Origin: a virus
Strand: one strand, 5' to 3'
DNA length: 61,507 nt
Virus record (IMG/VR): IMGVR_UViG_3300048835_000959
Location: 1 to 61,507 of that record
A program made the translations under genes and the position numbers. A model generated the notes under the pieces. The model made no database searches. It was not told where the DNA came from and worked only from the letters and a program-made list of their open reading frames with translations. This document shows, piece by piece, positions 50,459 through 59,936 of this stretch (its first letter is position 1; each line of letters starts with the position of its first letter).

Positions 50459-51717
50459 GATGCATTCCCCCGTCGCTTTATGCTCGCTGTTTCCATATCA
50501 AACACATAGTCGCTAATCGATCCATCCTTGATTCGCTCGACAACTTCTTCGATCACCGGCAGTGGAACAAGGAACCACTCGCGAGGTTGAACCTTCCCGC
50601 CGAATCGATCGGCTAGCGCTAGGTCAATACGAGCGCGTGCGAGGAACTTGTGAAGCAGGGATTCAAACGCCTTGCAGTTGATGTTCGCTAATCGGTAGAC
50701 AGCTACCAACTCTACGGCGGCGAAGAGATACGTCGTTTCCTTCTTGGCGTTGGACACTCGCTTCTCGGGATCGCCGGTGGTGAGCCCGATCTTGTGTAGC
50801 AGTTCGCGGTTCTCTTGCACGAATGGATTGTCGGAGAGACTTCGTGCCACGTAGATCGCACCAGACTCGCAGTCGCCGTCTTCCATGACATTGGAGAAGA
50901 GCGGGCCTAAGTCGCTAAAGTCCTCTTCAATCTGGGCTTGTTGCGGTACGATTCGCCGGCTGTTTTCGTCTTTGTTTAGCGCGCGTCGCAATGAACGAAG
51001 TAATAAGTCTGACTCGGTACCATTGTCGAAGATGACTCGTAGGCGTCGATCACGTTCGCCGTGTTCAGGAGTGAACCACTCACCTGTCTCTGCGACCAGT
51101 GCCTTCTGGCCATCCACGATGAACCAGTCGCCCTTACGTATCTGAGATCGACTGCTGGTCTTGAACAACTCGGTCGATTGACGGCCGGTCTCGAGATCAG
51201 CCTGAACGGCTTCAAAGTCCAGCCGAAAAGCGTCAAAGTCTTCGCACGGCTTGCGCTGGGCAACTTCTTCAGGGACGTTTCGCTCAGCATTGCGCTCGGC
51301 AGCCGAACGAACGTGTTTCATCGTCGTGATATCGTTGTCTTCGGGGCTAACGCCGAGTGCCTCCAAGAGTTCATCGTCGCTGTCCAGTTCGTACTCTCCG
51401 GATGGCTCACTGACGCGATCTGTCAGTATTCCGTCAGCATCCATGGGCCTCAGAAGATCCAAGCACTCGGCATTGCCGCGAATTCGGTCTAGCCGAATTG
51501 CGTACAAGCGTTCGAAGATATCTCGGCCTTCACCGTGCTGTGGAAGTCGTTCGTGCTCTCGATAGAACCGCTGAATGTCTTCGAACCCTGCGATGATCCG
51601 CTCTTGCTTGGCCGTGTAGGTCTGATCCTGCTTGATTTCGGTTTCAACACCAAGCTCAGCCAAAAGCGCATCATCGTCATCTGTGAATGCGGCTTCCTTC
51701 GTCTTCCTTTTACCCAC
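50455..51717 (-). CDS. GIY-YIG nuclease (T5orf172-like)
   Basis: A 420-residue protein. The first 270 residues are charged and helical, with an FIVDGQKALVAETGEWF segment. The C-terminal 120 residues form a GIY-YIG domain of the T5orf172 type (SGAIYVARSL, LLHKIGLTTGDPEKRVSNAK, AFESLLHKFLARARIDLALA). It would cut DNA and so supply the nuclease for the methylase-helicase pair upstream. It overlaps the helicase gene by 8 bases and the phosphoribosyltransferase gene by 4. Confidence 0.8.
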   Translation of the reverse strand: MGKRKTKEAAFTDDDDALLAELGVETEIKQDQTYTAKQERIIAGFEDIQRFYREHERLPQHGEGRDIFERLYAIRLDRIRGNAECLDLLRPMDADGILTDRVSEPSGEYELDSDDELLEALGVSPEDNDITTMKHVRSAAERNAERNVPEEVAQRKPCEDFDAFRLDFEAVQADLETGRQSTELFKTSSRSQIRKGDWFIVDGQKALVAETGEWFTPEHGERDRRLRVIFDNGTESDLLLRSLRRALNKDENSRRIVPQQAQIEEDFSDLGPLFSNVMEDGDCESGAIYVARSLSDNPFVQENRELLHKIGLTTGDPEKRVSNAKKETTYLFAAVELVAVYRLANINCKAFESLLHKFLARARIDLALADRFGGKVQPREWFLVPLPVIEEVVERIKDGSISDYVFDMETASIKRRGNAS

Positions 51718-53785
51718 TTGCCTTCTCCTGTTTCATACGCGCAAGGAATGCAATGCCCTCTGCCATTCGTCGCTCCCATGCATCTTGGCTGGTGATCGAA
51801 GGCAGGCGTCCGCGTTCGTTCTTGAACTTCAAGGCGCGCTTTGCAAGATCGCGAGCCTCTTCGGGTGTCAGTTGAACTCGCCGGCCAGCGATCGCTGACT
51901 GGACCTGGCGCAATCGCTCTTCGTTCATCGTCTTGGCGAGAATGTTGTACGCCTCGCCGAAGGGATTGATCGAGTCGATTAGGTCGACATTCAAATCTCG
52001 AACATCGGTCACATAGCGGCGAATCCCGTCGATCAGCGCCGTGTTCGAAGTTGCACCACTGCCACTCGCTTTCTTGCCACCCATTTGAATCAGGTTAAGG
52101 GCTGCAACGGCGCGCTGCCGAATGGCCTCTTGGTCTTGCTCAGACAAGTCGGGGTACTTGTCGCGAATGATCTTACCCATTCGCTGCTGAGTTGTTTCCT
52201 GAGGTGGAAGCTCGTCATTGAACAAGCCATCCTGGACGGTGCGAGTGTCTTGAACGAAGGAAGCCAAAACCTCGTTGAGGTCCTCACGGCAGATTCTGGT
52301 TGCTTCGTCACTCTCGGGTTCGATGAGCCCATTTATCTCAATCTGAACACCGCCAGTCGCAGGGTCCACGCCAACATTGCAACCACCATGATCGTATCCG
52401 TCAGTTCCGTAGTCCAACCCAGGCTGAGGTCCGCTCGGAACGTTGGGGCCGTTCGGTACGTTGGCTGGCGTCTTTGGACGGAACTCGAAACGAGGTGCGA
52501 GCACTTGTTCCATCAGCAAACTAGCGGCGATCGCTTTGAGTGTGTCGTTGACCGCCTCGGTAACAGCTTGCTCACCTGCGTCCGGCTCGGCGATCAAGTT
52601 AGTGAATCTGGCCTTTGTCTTGCCGACAGCATCGCGTGTCGCTCGACCAATGATTTGCACGATTTCAGTCAAGCTACTGCGGTAACCGATGGTCAGGGCA
52701 TGTTCGCACCAAATCCAATCGAAACCTTCTTTAGCCATCCCCAAGGCGATAATGATGTCAACATGATCTCGATTCTCGCGACCTACTGGATCACGAAGCG
52801 CCGCTGCAACCTTCTCGCGTTTGATCGGTTCATCGTCCACGAGATCCGCAATTCGCAGAGTTCGTCCTGTCGACGTTTTCACAAGCTGAAAACCGGTGGC
52901 GTCATCGGTGCCCAGCCACTCACCTAGGGTCTCAAGTATGTGCTCAACTTCTTTGTGCTTGTCTTGAGTGCTTTCGCGGCTGTTAACATTTGGGATGTGA
53001 ATGATCGTCTTTTCGTTCTCGTCGAGAACCTTTGGCAGATCGTCGAGGTAGCTGCCAGAATAGAAGTAGTAGCCAATGTCCAACTGCTTCAGATGCTTAT
53101 AGCCGCTGAGCTGCTCGTAGTAAGTGTACGTCACCGTCGCAAATCGCCGCTCATCTTCAGGCATCAGCACGGCAGCAGCATCGCCACGGAAGTAGCTGCC
53201 TGTCATGGCGATCAGGTGTGTCTTGTCACGCTCGATCAATTGTCGCACGAATTCGCCTAGTCGATTGTCGTCACTCACCGATACGTGGTGAAACTCGTCG
53301 ACGGCAATAAGGCGATCATCAAAGGCTTCAACGCCGAACTTTTCAAATGCAAAACGGAACGTGGCGTGTGTGCATACCAACAAGCGATCTTCGGAAGCGA
53401 GAAAGCGCCCAAGTGCTTCAACCTTCCCACCGTCTGTACCAGGCGCGTTGCAAAGGTTCCATTGTGGAGCGACAGTCCAGTCGGTGAAGAAACCATCCTT
53501 GGCGAGCTGAGTGTTACCAAAGCTCGCACCAATCGACTTTTCAGGTACGACCACGATCACCTGCTTCAGGTTTTGGCGATGCAGTTTGTCGAGAGCCACG
53601 AACATGAGCGCTCGACTCTTACCCGAGGCCGGCGGCGACTTGAGCAGCAGGTACTGCTCGCCACGAAACTGCCAGACGCGTTGCTGCATGGCTCGCATAC
53701 CCATCGCGTTGGACGTGATGGATTGACCACTACCGGCATAGCTGACACTGACGCCAGGCATCGTTTTTGGCTTTTGTTCACTCAT
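51710..53785 (-). CDS. SF2 DEAD/DEAH-type helicase
   Basis: A 691-residue helicase. LLLKSPPASGKSRALMF is motif I near residue 52, LIAVDEFHHVS is motif II near 162, AMTGSYFRGDA is motif III, and QIIGRATRD near 378 is motif VI. The C-terminal third is unique, with RICREDLNEVLASF. It is the translocase of the restriction-like trio, moving along DNA between recognition and cleavage. It follows the methyltransferase gene after 90 bases. Confidence 0.88.
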   Translation of the reverse strand: MSEQKPKTMPGVSVSYAGSGQSITSNAMGMRAMQQRVWQFRGEQYLLLKSPPASGKSRALMFVALDKLHRQNLKQVIVVVPEKSIGASFGNTQLAKDGFFTDWTVAPQWNLCNAPGTDGGKVEALGRFLASEDRLLVCTHATFRFAFEKFGVEAFDDRLIAVDEFHHVSVSDDNRLGEFVRQLIERDKTHLIAMTGSYFRGDAAAVLMPEDERRFATVTYTYYEQLSGYKHLKQLDIGYYFYSGSYLDDLPKVLDENEKTIIHIPNVNSRESTQDKHKEVEHILETLGEWLGTDDATGFQLVKTSTGRTLRIADLVDDEPIKREKVAAALRDPVGRENRDHVDIIIALGMAKEGFDWIWCEHALTIGYRSSLTEIVQIIGRATRDAVGKTKARFTNLIAEPDAGEQAVTEAVNDTLKAIAASLLMEQVLAPRFEFRPKTPANVPNGPNVPSGPQPGLDYGTDGYDHGGCNVGVDPATGGVQIEINGLIEPESDEATRICREDLNEVLASFVQDTRTVQDGLFNDELPPQETTQQRMGKIIRDKYPDLSEQDQEAIRQRAVAALNLIQMGGKKASGSGATSNTALIDGIRRYVTDVRDLNVDLIDSINPFGEAYNILAKTMNEERLRQVQSAIAGRRVQLTPEEARDLAKRALKFKNERGRLPSITSQDAWERRMAEGIAFLARMKQEKASG

Positions 53786-53875
53786 AGGGTATTTGTCCTC
53801 GATGGCTGTCTGGCATTGTGTAAGGTGGAACTGTCGATGATTTCTTGTTAGTTGCTCCGCTTGGGTATGGAAAGC

Positions 53876-56668
53876 TCATTTCATCCCTCTCTTCTTCGCC
53901 GTCATCTCAGTGTAGAGCTGGAATAGAGTTTCGAGCCGTTCGGTGTCGTTTTTAAAGCGACGACCAACGTAGATTCGTTCGAGAATTTCATCGTTGCGAT
54001 CGTGAGCAGCTCGTAGATCGTCCGGCATTGAGTCTGGGTCGTAGAGTTCCGCTAATGTCGCTGGCCAACGGGCCTCGCGGGCGAGGAGAATGTCCTCAGC
54101 ACACACTGTCAAATCTGTCTTGTTGGCGTCGGTGAGTGGAGGGACAGGAAAGGTGTTCCATCCAAGAGTGTTTGAATATGAGTAGTCTGTTCTCAGCCGT
54201 CCGCATACAGTTGCGATCCAAGCAAGATGCAATCTCGATACGAGAATGGACAACATCCACAGCGGACCATTGGGTGCGTAGCATGCTTTGTTTGTCGGAA
54301 TGACATCGTCCACTGCAACTCCCGCGGGAAAGAACTCGCGATCTTCTGAGCTTACAAGTGGCACAAAAATCTTAAATTGGTCATCTCCCTTAAACTCACG
54401 GAACTGATGCGGGCGTGCTGCGAGCTTGTTTACCGACGCATCGGTAGTTGCAAGACGGTCAGCCTTAACATTTTCAATGCGAGTCGCGATTTCGGGAAAT
54501 GCATGTGCTTCCTCGACGTCACTATTGCTAATCCAGAGACAATACCTAATCTTGCCATTAATAAATTCACTTGAGCCGATAAACTTTTTGAAGAGCCGTT
54601 CAGGAACACCGCGCCCACTCAAATCGCGGTATTCATCTGGCGACACAATCAAACCTTCGGACTTCGAATAGTAAACACCGTACTCGAGCGCCGCCTCCAC
54701 GAATTGTGGATTCTTAGAAGCCTGAACAATCTCCACCTCGTGGGATGTTAAATAAGGATTTATGTGCTCGGCGCTAACTACTTGATCGCCGTGGAAAAGT
54801 AGTTTCTGTCCATTTGACTTCAAACGAAGGCCAGTGATCACGACGGTCACGCCTGCGTTGTGACTCGCAAGGTTATTCCATTTAAAAGAAGTGTGTGCGA
54901 AATTGATTTCCAATCCCATCTGCAGAATGATTTGCCAAGTTATCGGTACTTGCTGGCCTTGACATATGCTGTTTGTCGCAACGAACGCAAAAGCTGCTTG
55001 GCTTCGTTTGCTGAACTCTGCAGCCTTGAGGAACCAGGCACCTACATAGTCAACATTCTTCCATTTGGATGTCTTGGTTTCGAAAAGCTGTTTTAGGTCA
55101 TCTTTCTGCTCTTGTGACTGTTTTCGTGTTCCAGTAAACGGGGGATTGCCACAGATGTACGTTTCCCCCCCTTCGTTCTCAAAATCGATCTCGATTTGAT
55201 CAAGTGGAGTTTGGAAAAGGTCATCCTCTAATAGCTTGATGCCTCCTGTTCCTGTCGGCGGACAAACCTTTAACCAATCCAAACGAAGCGCATTGCCATA
55301 TGTGATCCAGTTCTCTTTGTTGAGAGGCAGGAACTCGGCAAGCGCCAAGCGTTGACCTCGATAAAGTTCGTCGCATTGATACTCGGCAATGATGAGTGCC
55401 AAGCGAGCAATTTCAACTGCGAAGTGTCGCAGCTCGATTCCGCGAAAATTGGTGAGCGGAATCTCCGAGGCACGATCCGGCTCGCCACGCAGAATATTGA
55501 TCTCGGCTTCAATCTTGCGCATCTCTTTGTACGCAATGACTAGGAAATTGCCGCTTCCGCAAGCTGGATCGAAGACGCGAATGCGAGCCAATCGCTTGCG
55601 AAGATTGAGTAGCTTACGCGGATTCTTGCCTGCTTCCTTTAGCTGAGCATGCAAGTCATCAAGGAACAGAGGATTTAAGACCTTTAAGATGTTCGGTACA
55701 CTCGTGTAGTGCATGCCCAACGCGCCACGCTCCTCGTCGTCAGCAACAGCCTGAATCATCGAACCGAAGATGTCGGGATTGATCTGAGTCCAATCGAGCG
55801 AGCCGATGTGCAACAGATAAGACCGTGCGATCTGCGTGAACTTTGGAACCGTACCTCGCTCGGACGTTGAGCCGTTACTTCCAAACAATCCTCCGTTGAC
55901 GTACGGGAACTGGCCCGCCCATGGACGCAGCTTGGCTGCGTCGCGTACCTTCGTCGGCACATCCATAGCGCGGAAGACCTCGGCAAGAACAAAATCCGTG
56001 TTCTCGCCGCTCGGATCGCTCATCTGGCGAACTGTCTCGGTGAAGAGCGCGTTTCCGTTGAAGATCCCCGTATCTTCTGCGAAGAAGCAGAAGATCAATC
56101 TCGCGAAGAAATGGTTGAGCTCTTCCCGACGTTCATCCCCGTCCCAGTTCGGGTTGTTGCGTAGCAGTTCGACGTACAGGCGGTTTAATCGCCCGGTGGC
56201 CTTGATATCGAAGGCGTTTTCCCGGATCTGCCGAACGGTCGAGATCCCCGCAAGCTCCAGGAAGTAACCAAAGTGGTCAGCCAGCTCCTTGAACTCACAC
56301 ACCAATGGCGGATCTTCCGAATTCAGGCACTCCGCGTGAACCGTATTCCCATCGGTGGCCAGCGCGAACTTCGCTTTGTGTTTGCTTGATGCAGGACTAT
56401 CCACCAAACGCTTTAGTAGCCCAGCGACAGCGTCGGGGCCACCCGCAGAGCACGTGGCGATGTGAATGTTATTCCGCTGAAGTACGGCATGAATTCCGTC
56501 GCCTGCCACGTCCGTCTTGTTCGTCGAGTTCTTTCCGACACTGCGTAGTCGCTGAAGGGTCGCAGACTTGTTGCCGAACGCCTCCAAGAAAGCGTACGAG
56601 AACTCAGCCGCGTTGAACGGCTCTTCGACCAGCTTACTGACTGCTTCTTCGATCTCGACCGCGTTCAA
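53876..56668 (-). CDS. MmeI-like DNA methyltransferase
   Basis: A 930-residue methyltransferase. Motif I DPACGSGNFLVIAYKEMR is near residue 365 and NPPFTGTRKQSQEQKDDLKQ near 507, the gamma order, as in the MmeI type II family. The N-terminal 130 residues keep the family layout, but I see no PD-ExK nuclease site there, so cleavage is probably left to the GIY-YIG protein. The C-terminal region (NTLGWNTFPVPPLTDANK) is the target-recognition part. It is the first gene of the leftward run and lies divergent from the XRE regulator. Confidence 0.86.
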   Translation of the reverse strand: MNAVEIEEAVSKLVEEPFNAAEFSYAFLEAFGNKSATLQRLRSVGKNSTNKTDVAGDGIHAVLQRNNIHIATCSAGGPDAVAGLLKRLVDSPASSKHKAKFALATDGNTVHAECLNSEDPPLVCEFKELADHFGYFLELAGISTVRQIRENAFDIKATGRLNRLYVELLRNNPNWDGDERREELNHFFARLIFCFFAEDTGIFNGNALFTETVRQMSDPSGENTDFVLAEVFRAMDVPTKVRDAAKLRPWAGQFPYVNGGLFGSNGSTSERGTVPKFTQIARSYLLHIGSLDWTQINPDIFGSMIQAVADDEERGALGMHYTSVPNILKVLNPLFLDDLHAQLKEAGKNPRKLLNLRKRLARIRVFDPACGSGNFLVIAYKEMRKIEAEINILRGEPDRASEIPLTNFRGIELRHFAVEIARLALIIAEYQCDELYRGQRLALAEFLPLNKENWITYGNALRLDWLKVCPPTGTGGIKLLEDDLFQTPLDQIEIDFENEGGETYICGNPPFTGTRKQSQEQKDDLKQLFETKTSKWKNVDYVGAWFLKAAEFSKRSQAAFAFVATNSICQGQQVPITWQIILQMGLEINFAHTSFKWNNLASHNAGVTVVITGLRLKSNGQKLLFHGDQVVSAEHINPYLTSHEVEIVQASKNPQFVEAALEYGVYYSKSEGLIVSPDEYRDLSGRGVPERLFKKFIGSSEFINGKIRYCLWISNSDVEEAHAFPEIATRIENVKADRLATTDASVNKLAARPHQFREFKGDDQFKIFVPLVSSEDREFFPAGVAVDDVIPTNKACYAPNGPLWMLSILVSRLHLAWIATVCGRLRTDYSYSNTLGWNTFPVPPLTDANKTDLTVCAEDILLAREARWPATLAELYDPDSMPDDLRAAHDRNDEILERIYVGRRFKNDTERLETLFQLYTEMTAKKRGMK

Positions 56669-56725
56669 CCGTTCGCTCCATCAATTGGGTGATTGTGAGA
56701 AATGACCTCCAAGCATAGCCACATG

Positions 56726-56754
56726 TTGCCTGTAAGCTGCTACAATCGTACAAT
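56726..56754 (+). promoter_or_regulatory. Sigma-70-type promoter of XRE gene
   Basis: TTGCCT, 17 bases, TACAAT, with the start codon 27 bases after the -10 box. An internal TACAAT also occurs 9 bases after the -35. The region serves the divergent methyltransferase gene on the other strand. Confidence 0.65.
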
Positions 56755-56780
56755 GCTAGCCTCACTGGAACAAGCAGGGA

Positions 56781-57146
56781 ATGATGATGAACAAGTTCGG
56801 CGACCGAATTCGTGAACTCCGCAAGGCAAAAGGCTATTCCCTCCGCCAACTAGCTCCGCTGGTCGGCGTCGGGTTTTCGTATCTGAGCAAAGTCGAGAAC
56901 GACAAACTCGACTTCGAGGGCACGGCGTCCGAGTCGCTTATCCACCGCCTTGCGGACGTTCTAGAGGCGGACGAAGAGGAGCTATTGCTGCTCGCCCACC
57001 ACGTCCCTAAGCGCATTGCTGACCGGATCATTGAGCAACCGGAAGTGTTCAGGGCCCTAGCAACGCTTAATTCAGATGAACTTCAACGAGTGGCCGAGCA
57101 AGTGGCGAAGTACACGCTGCGGTCCGAAACGCGAACGCCAAAATGA
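56781..57146 (+). CDS. XRE-family transcriptional regulator
   Basis: A 121-residue regulator. FGDRIRELRKAKGYSLRQLA and GVGFSYLSKVENDKL form a Cro/C1-type helix-turn-helix (residues 5-45). The rest (ELLLLAHHVPKRIADRIIEQ) is a helical dimer part. The position beside the methyltransferase gene and the opposite orientation match the controller proteins of restriction-modification systems, which delay nuclease expression until DNA is methylated. Three in-frame ATG codons lie at the start; 56781 or 56787 are equally good. Confidence 0.87.
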   Translation: MMMNKFGDRIRELRKAKGYSLRQLAPLVGVGFSYLSKVENDKLDFEGTASESLIHRLADVLEADEEELLLLAHHVPKRIADRIIEQPEVFRALATLNSDELQRVAEQVAKYTLRSETRTPK

Positions 57147-57261
57147 CTCCACATTTGTACTGTCGCATTTTTACTGAACCAGAGTGCGGCTCCAGATGTC
57201 TTTAGCCCAAAGTGAATTTTGATGCAGGAAGCAGAGACCTTCCAGGAATGATGAGTGATCC

Positions 57262-58617
57262 ATGGACGACCAAACAACCAGAGCTTTGCCGGATGCTCTC
57301 AAACCGCCAATTCATCTCTCCAGTGATCAGTCGCCGTTCGTGTTTTGGGAAGGTGACACAGTCCTCCGACAAGACACGCGCACACAAGCAGGCAAAGCGA
57401 AGATCATATTTTGCATGCACCCGGCTCCTGAGTTTAGGTTTGAGTTTGTTCCTCACAAAACTCCTGATTTCTTGGAGGCTTGGTTTGAATCTGGGTTGAG
57501 CGACGCGACGTTCGACTGCGGCGAGCCCTTCGGAGAGGTGGTATGTAAGGTTACAAACTCTGGAAGCGAAATCTCCGGGTATCTTGATTCGCAAACAAAC
57601 CAGATTGGCGAAAGCTCAGCTGCTCTCAAGGCAGTTTTTATCGTCATCAACGGGCCGCATGTGCACGGCGAACCATTGAACCGTGGGAAGCATTCCTATT
57701 TAGGGAGACTCGAATCAACGGTAGACGATCACAAGATTGTAATCGACGCACTGCAAAGTGAACCGACACCGCGTAGCGTTGTGTACGAACCAACTCATGT
57801 AGCAAGCTGCGAGTTCATTGAACCAGCGAACTTAGAGAGTATCGAACAAGTGGGTTCGCACTTGTTTCGGGTTCTCAGCTTGATGAAATGTCGATGGGTC
57901 GGTCTCCTCGGACCTTGGATCTACGATTCCTCCGGAAATCTCATTGAAACCCGCTTATCTGTTACCAAGACAATGCGGAACGGTGGAGCAATTTCCTGGT
58001 ATCATAAAATGATGCGTTCTTCGTTCAGCGATTTTTACAAATCGATGTATTGTTCGTTTCAAGACAAAACGCGTGGACCTGCATTGCAAACTGCAAGCCA
58101 TTGGCTGGTTGAGTCTGAACAGTGCGCCGGCGGCGTTGAGGGAGCTATTATCCTGCAACAGTCTTCCCTTGAATGCCTTGCTTGGCTTGAGATTGTATTG
58201 GTTAGAAAGCTTTGCAGTGAATCTGGATTCAAGTCACTGCCAGCGAGCGACAAAATACGCTGGCTGCTGTCTCTAAACAATATCAGCTGCGACATTCCCC
58301 AAAAATCAGCTGCGATTAGCGCCTATGCCAAGGCTTTCAATCTCGCGAATTTGGTCGAAGTGCTAGCTGATGTACGAAATGCATTGGTACATGCCGAACC
58401 CAAAAAAGCGGAGCGCCTTTTCAGCCGTACCAACGGTGACGAAGAACGCGGCGACCTTTGGTATCAGACGGGCGGAATTCTTCAGCAGGCGTTTCTTGCT
58501 TCTATCGGCTACAGGGGCAAGATGCTTCGCCGCGATGTTGACTGCGAATACGCAACGCAAGCGACGAAACTCGTCCCTTGGGCGGGAAATTTGAATGCTA
58601 AGGAAGGAAACGAATGA
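57262..58617 (+). CDS. HEPN-like protein, possible defence RNase
   Basis: A 451-residue protein. The first 220 residues are a beta-rich domain of unknown type (FVFWEGDTVLRQDTRTQAGK, HVHGEPLNRGKHSYLGRLES). The C-terminal 230 are helical and contain VLADVRNALVHAEPKK, where Arg372 and His377 give the RX4H signature of HEPN ribonucleases. The layout resembles ApeA-type abortive-infection proteins, but that is an inference. It overlaps the next gene by 4 bases (ATGA). Confidence 0.6.
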   Translation: MDDQTTRALPDALKPPIHLSSDQSPFVFWEGDTVLRQDTRTQAGKAKIIFCMHPAPEFRFEFVPHKTPDFLEAWFESGLSDATFDCGEPFGEVVCKVTNSGSEISGYLDSQTNQIGESSAALKAVFIVINGPHVHGEPLNRGKHSYLGRLESTVDDHKIVIDALQSEPTPRSVVYEPTHVASCEFIEPANLESIEQVGSHLFRVLSLMKCRWVGLLGPWIYDSSGNLIETRLSVTKTMRNGGAISWYHKMMRSSFSDFYKSMYCSFQDKTRGPALQTASHWLVESEQCAGGVEGAIILQQSSLECLAWLEIVLVRKLCSESGFKSLPASDKIRWLLSLNNISCDIPQKSAAISAYAKAFNLANLVEVLADVRNALVHAEPKKAERLFSRTNGDEERGDLWYQTGGILQQAFLASIGYRGKMLRRDVDCEYATQATKLVPWAGNLNAKEGNE

Positions 58618-59489
58618 GCAGTACGCGCGATGCAGTTCGAGCAATGTGCATGGCAATTGAGCAGTACCTCGATGGCGTGACGGAAGTTGTTCGTGCTTGG
58701 CCTGCTGCGCCAGCTACGGACTCCGTGGCGGCTAAGGAAGCCATATCCACAAGCCGTTTTGTAATGATGGCCGCATCCCATGCCGCGCTTTCAATTGAGG
58801 ATGGCGGTGACCACCTCATCGGACTGACTAAGCTTGTTGTTGAGCCAGCGACCGCTACCGCTTGTTTCACATGCATTAGATCGATGCTAGAAAGCTGTGC
58901 TATCGGAGCTTGGTTAGTTGACCCGGACACAGACCCTTTGAAGCGACAGGCACGAGTGTTTGCGTTCAAACGAAGTGGAATACTTGAATGCCGCAAGTTT
59001 GCGTCATGTATTGCTGACTCGGCAATGGAATTCGAGTTCGATAAGAAGATCACTCTTCTTGAGCAAGAAGCGACAGCGGCAGGATTCTCGCTGACCGTTC
59101 CCCCAGATAGCAAAAGTGGGATTGGAATTAAAATGCCTGGAGCAACGGAGATGATCCGGGATGTCTTGGGGCTAGATGAAAACTATCGTTTGCTTTCCGG
59201 TATTGCTCATGGTCACCAGTGGGCTCGCCAGATTATGTACAAGCAAACCGGGCCAGCACAGGTAGCAGGTACTCAGGGTGTTCTGCTGACGAAGACGCTT
59301 TCCACCGAGTCGTTCATGTTGATCATCCACAGTGGATTCTTAGCTCTAACAAAATTGCTATGGAATCGAAGTTGCTTTTGGGGGACCGATAAAGATCAGC
59401 TTGAAGAGTTGGTGGAGAACGCTGCAGATCAGTTACAGATCAAGTTGCAGAACCGATTTTGGCGATCGACAGCAAGCGTCGAAAATTAG
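58614..59489 (+). CDS. Helical partner of HEPN-like protein
   Basis: A 291-residue, almost fully helical protein. It has SRFVMMAASHAALSIEDGG, TCIRSMLESCAIGAWLVDP, RVFAFKRSGILECRKFA and YRLLSGIAHGHQWARQ, which suggests a second HEPN-related or DUF-type bundle. It is translationally coupled to the HEPN-like gene, so they probably form a two-component unit, for example toxin and antidote or two effectors. No known family could be named. Confidence 0.55.
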   Translation: MSSTRDAVRAMCMAIEQYLDGVTEVVRAWPAAPATDSVAAKEAISTSRFVMMAASHAALSIEDGGDHLIGLTKLVVEPATATACFTCIRSMLESCAIGAWLVDPDTDPLKRQARVFAFKRSGILECRKFASCIADSAMEFEFDKKITLLEQEATAAGFSLTVPPDSKSGIGIKMPGATEMIRDVLGLDENYRLLSGIAHGHQWARQIMYKQTGPAQVAGTQGVLLTKTLSTESFMLIIHSGFLALTKLLWNRSCFWGTDKDQLEELVENAADQLQIKLQNRFWRSTASVEN

Positions 59490-59534
59490 ACCTGTCGTCG
59501 GTCCTGATTAATGGCCTAACCATGTTGCGGAGAC

Positions 59535-59936
59535 TCAGTCCTTTTGGTTTTCCAATAGCGCAACCTGCTTTTTCCAGCATTTTTCGCTTGCTACTCTTTG
59601 CAGCGTACGAAGGTCTAGTTGTTCTGGAAAGCAAGGTGTAAATAAGAGCGATTCTTGTATCTCAGGTGCTAAGAGCCGTAGGTTCATGATCTGCGTAACA
59701 CGGGCTCTTGTCACGTGCCCGAGGCGGGCAAGGTCAGCATAGTCGGCGACGACGCCTTCCCTGATTAGATCCTCGAAGTGTATCGCAAGAGCCATGTAGC
59801 GCGAGATGCGAAGTATGCGTTCGAGCGCTGGTTTGGGCTCGTCCGATGGGGCTGCCCCTTCGACGATTCGCTTCTTGGCTCCACGGCCGCGTTGCTTGAT
59901 GGAGAACTGAAAGTCGACGCTTACTGGCTTGCTCAT
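59535..59936 (-). CDS. HTH accessory protein of the integrase
   Basis: A 133-residue protein with a basic N-terminus (FQFSIKQRGRGAKKRIVEG) and a helix-turn-helix (VADYADLARLGHVTRARVTQ). It starts in a 4-base ATGA overlap with the integrase stop. Small HTH proteins in this place accompany large serine recombinases of this kind; they may set the direction of recombination (excision factor) or repress the integrase. Confidence 0.68.
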   Translation of the reverse strand: MSKPVSVDFQFSIKQRGRGAKKRIVEGAAPSDEPKPALERILRISRYMALAIHFEDLIREGVVADYADLARLGHVTRARVTQIMNLRLLAPEIQESLLFTPCFPEQLDLRTLQRVASEKCWKKQVALLENQKD

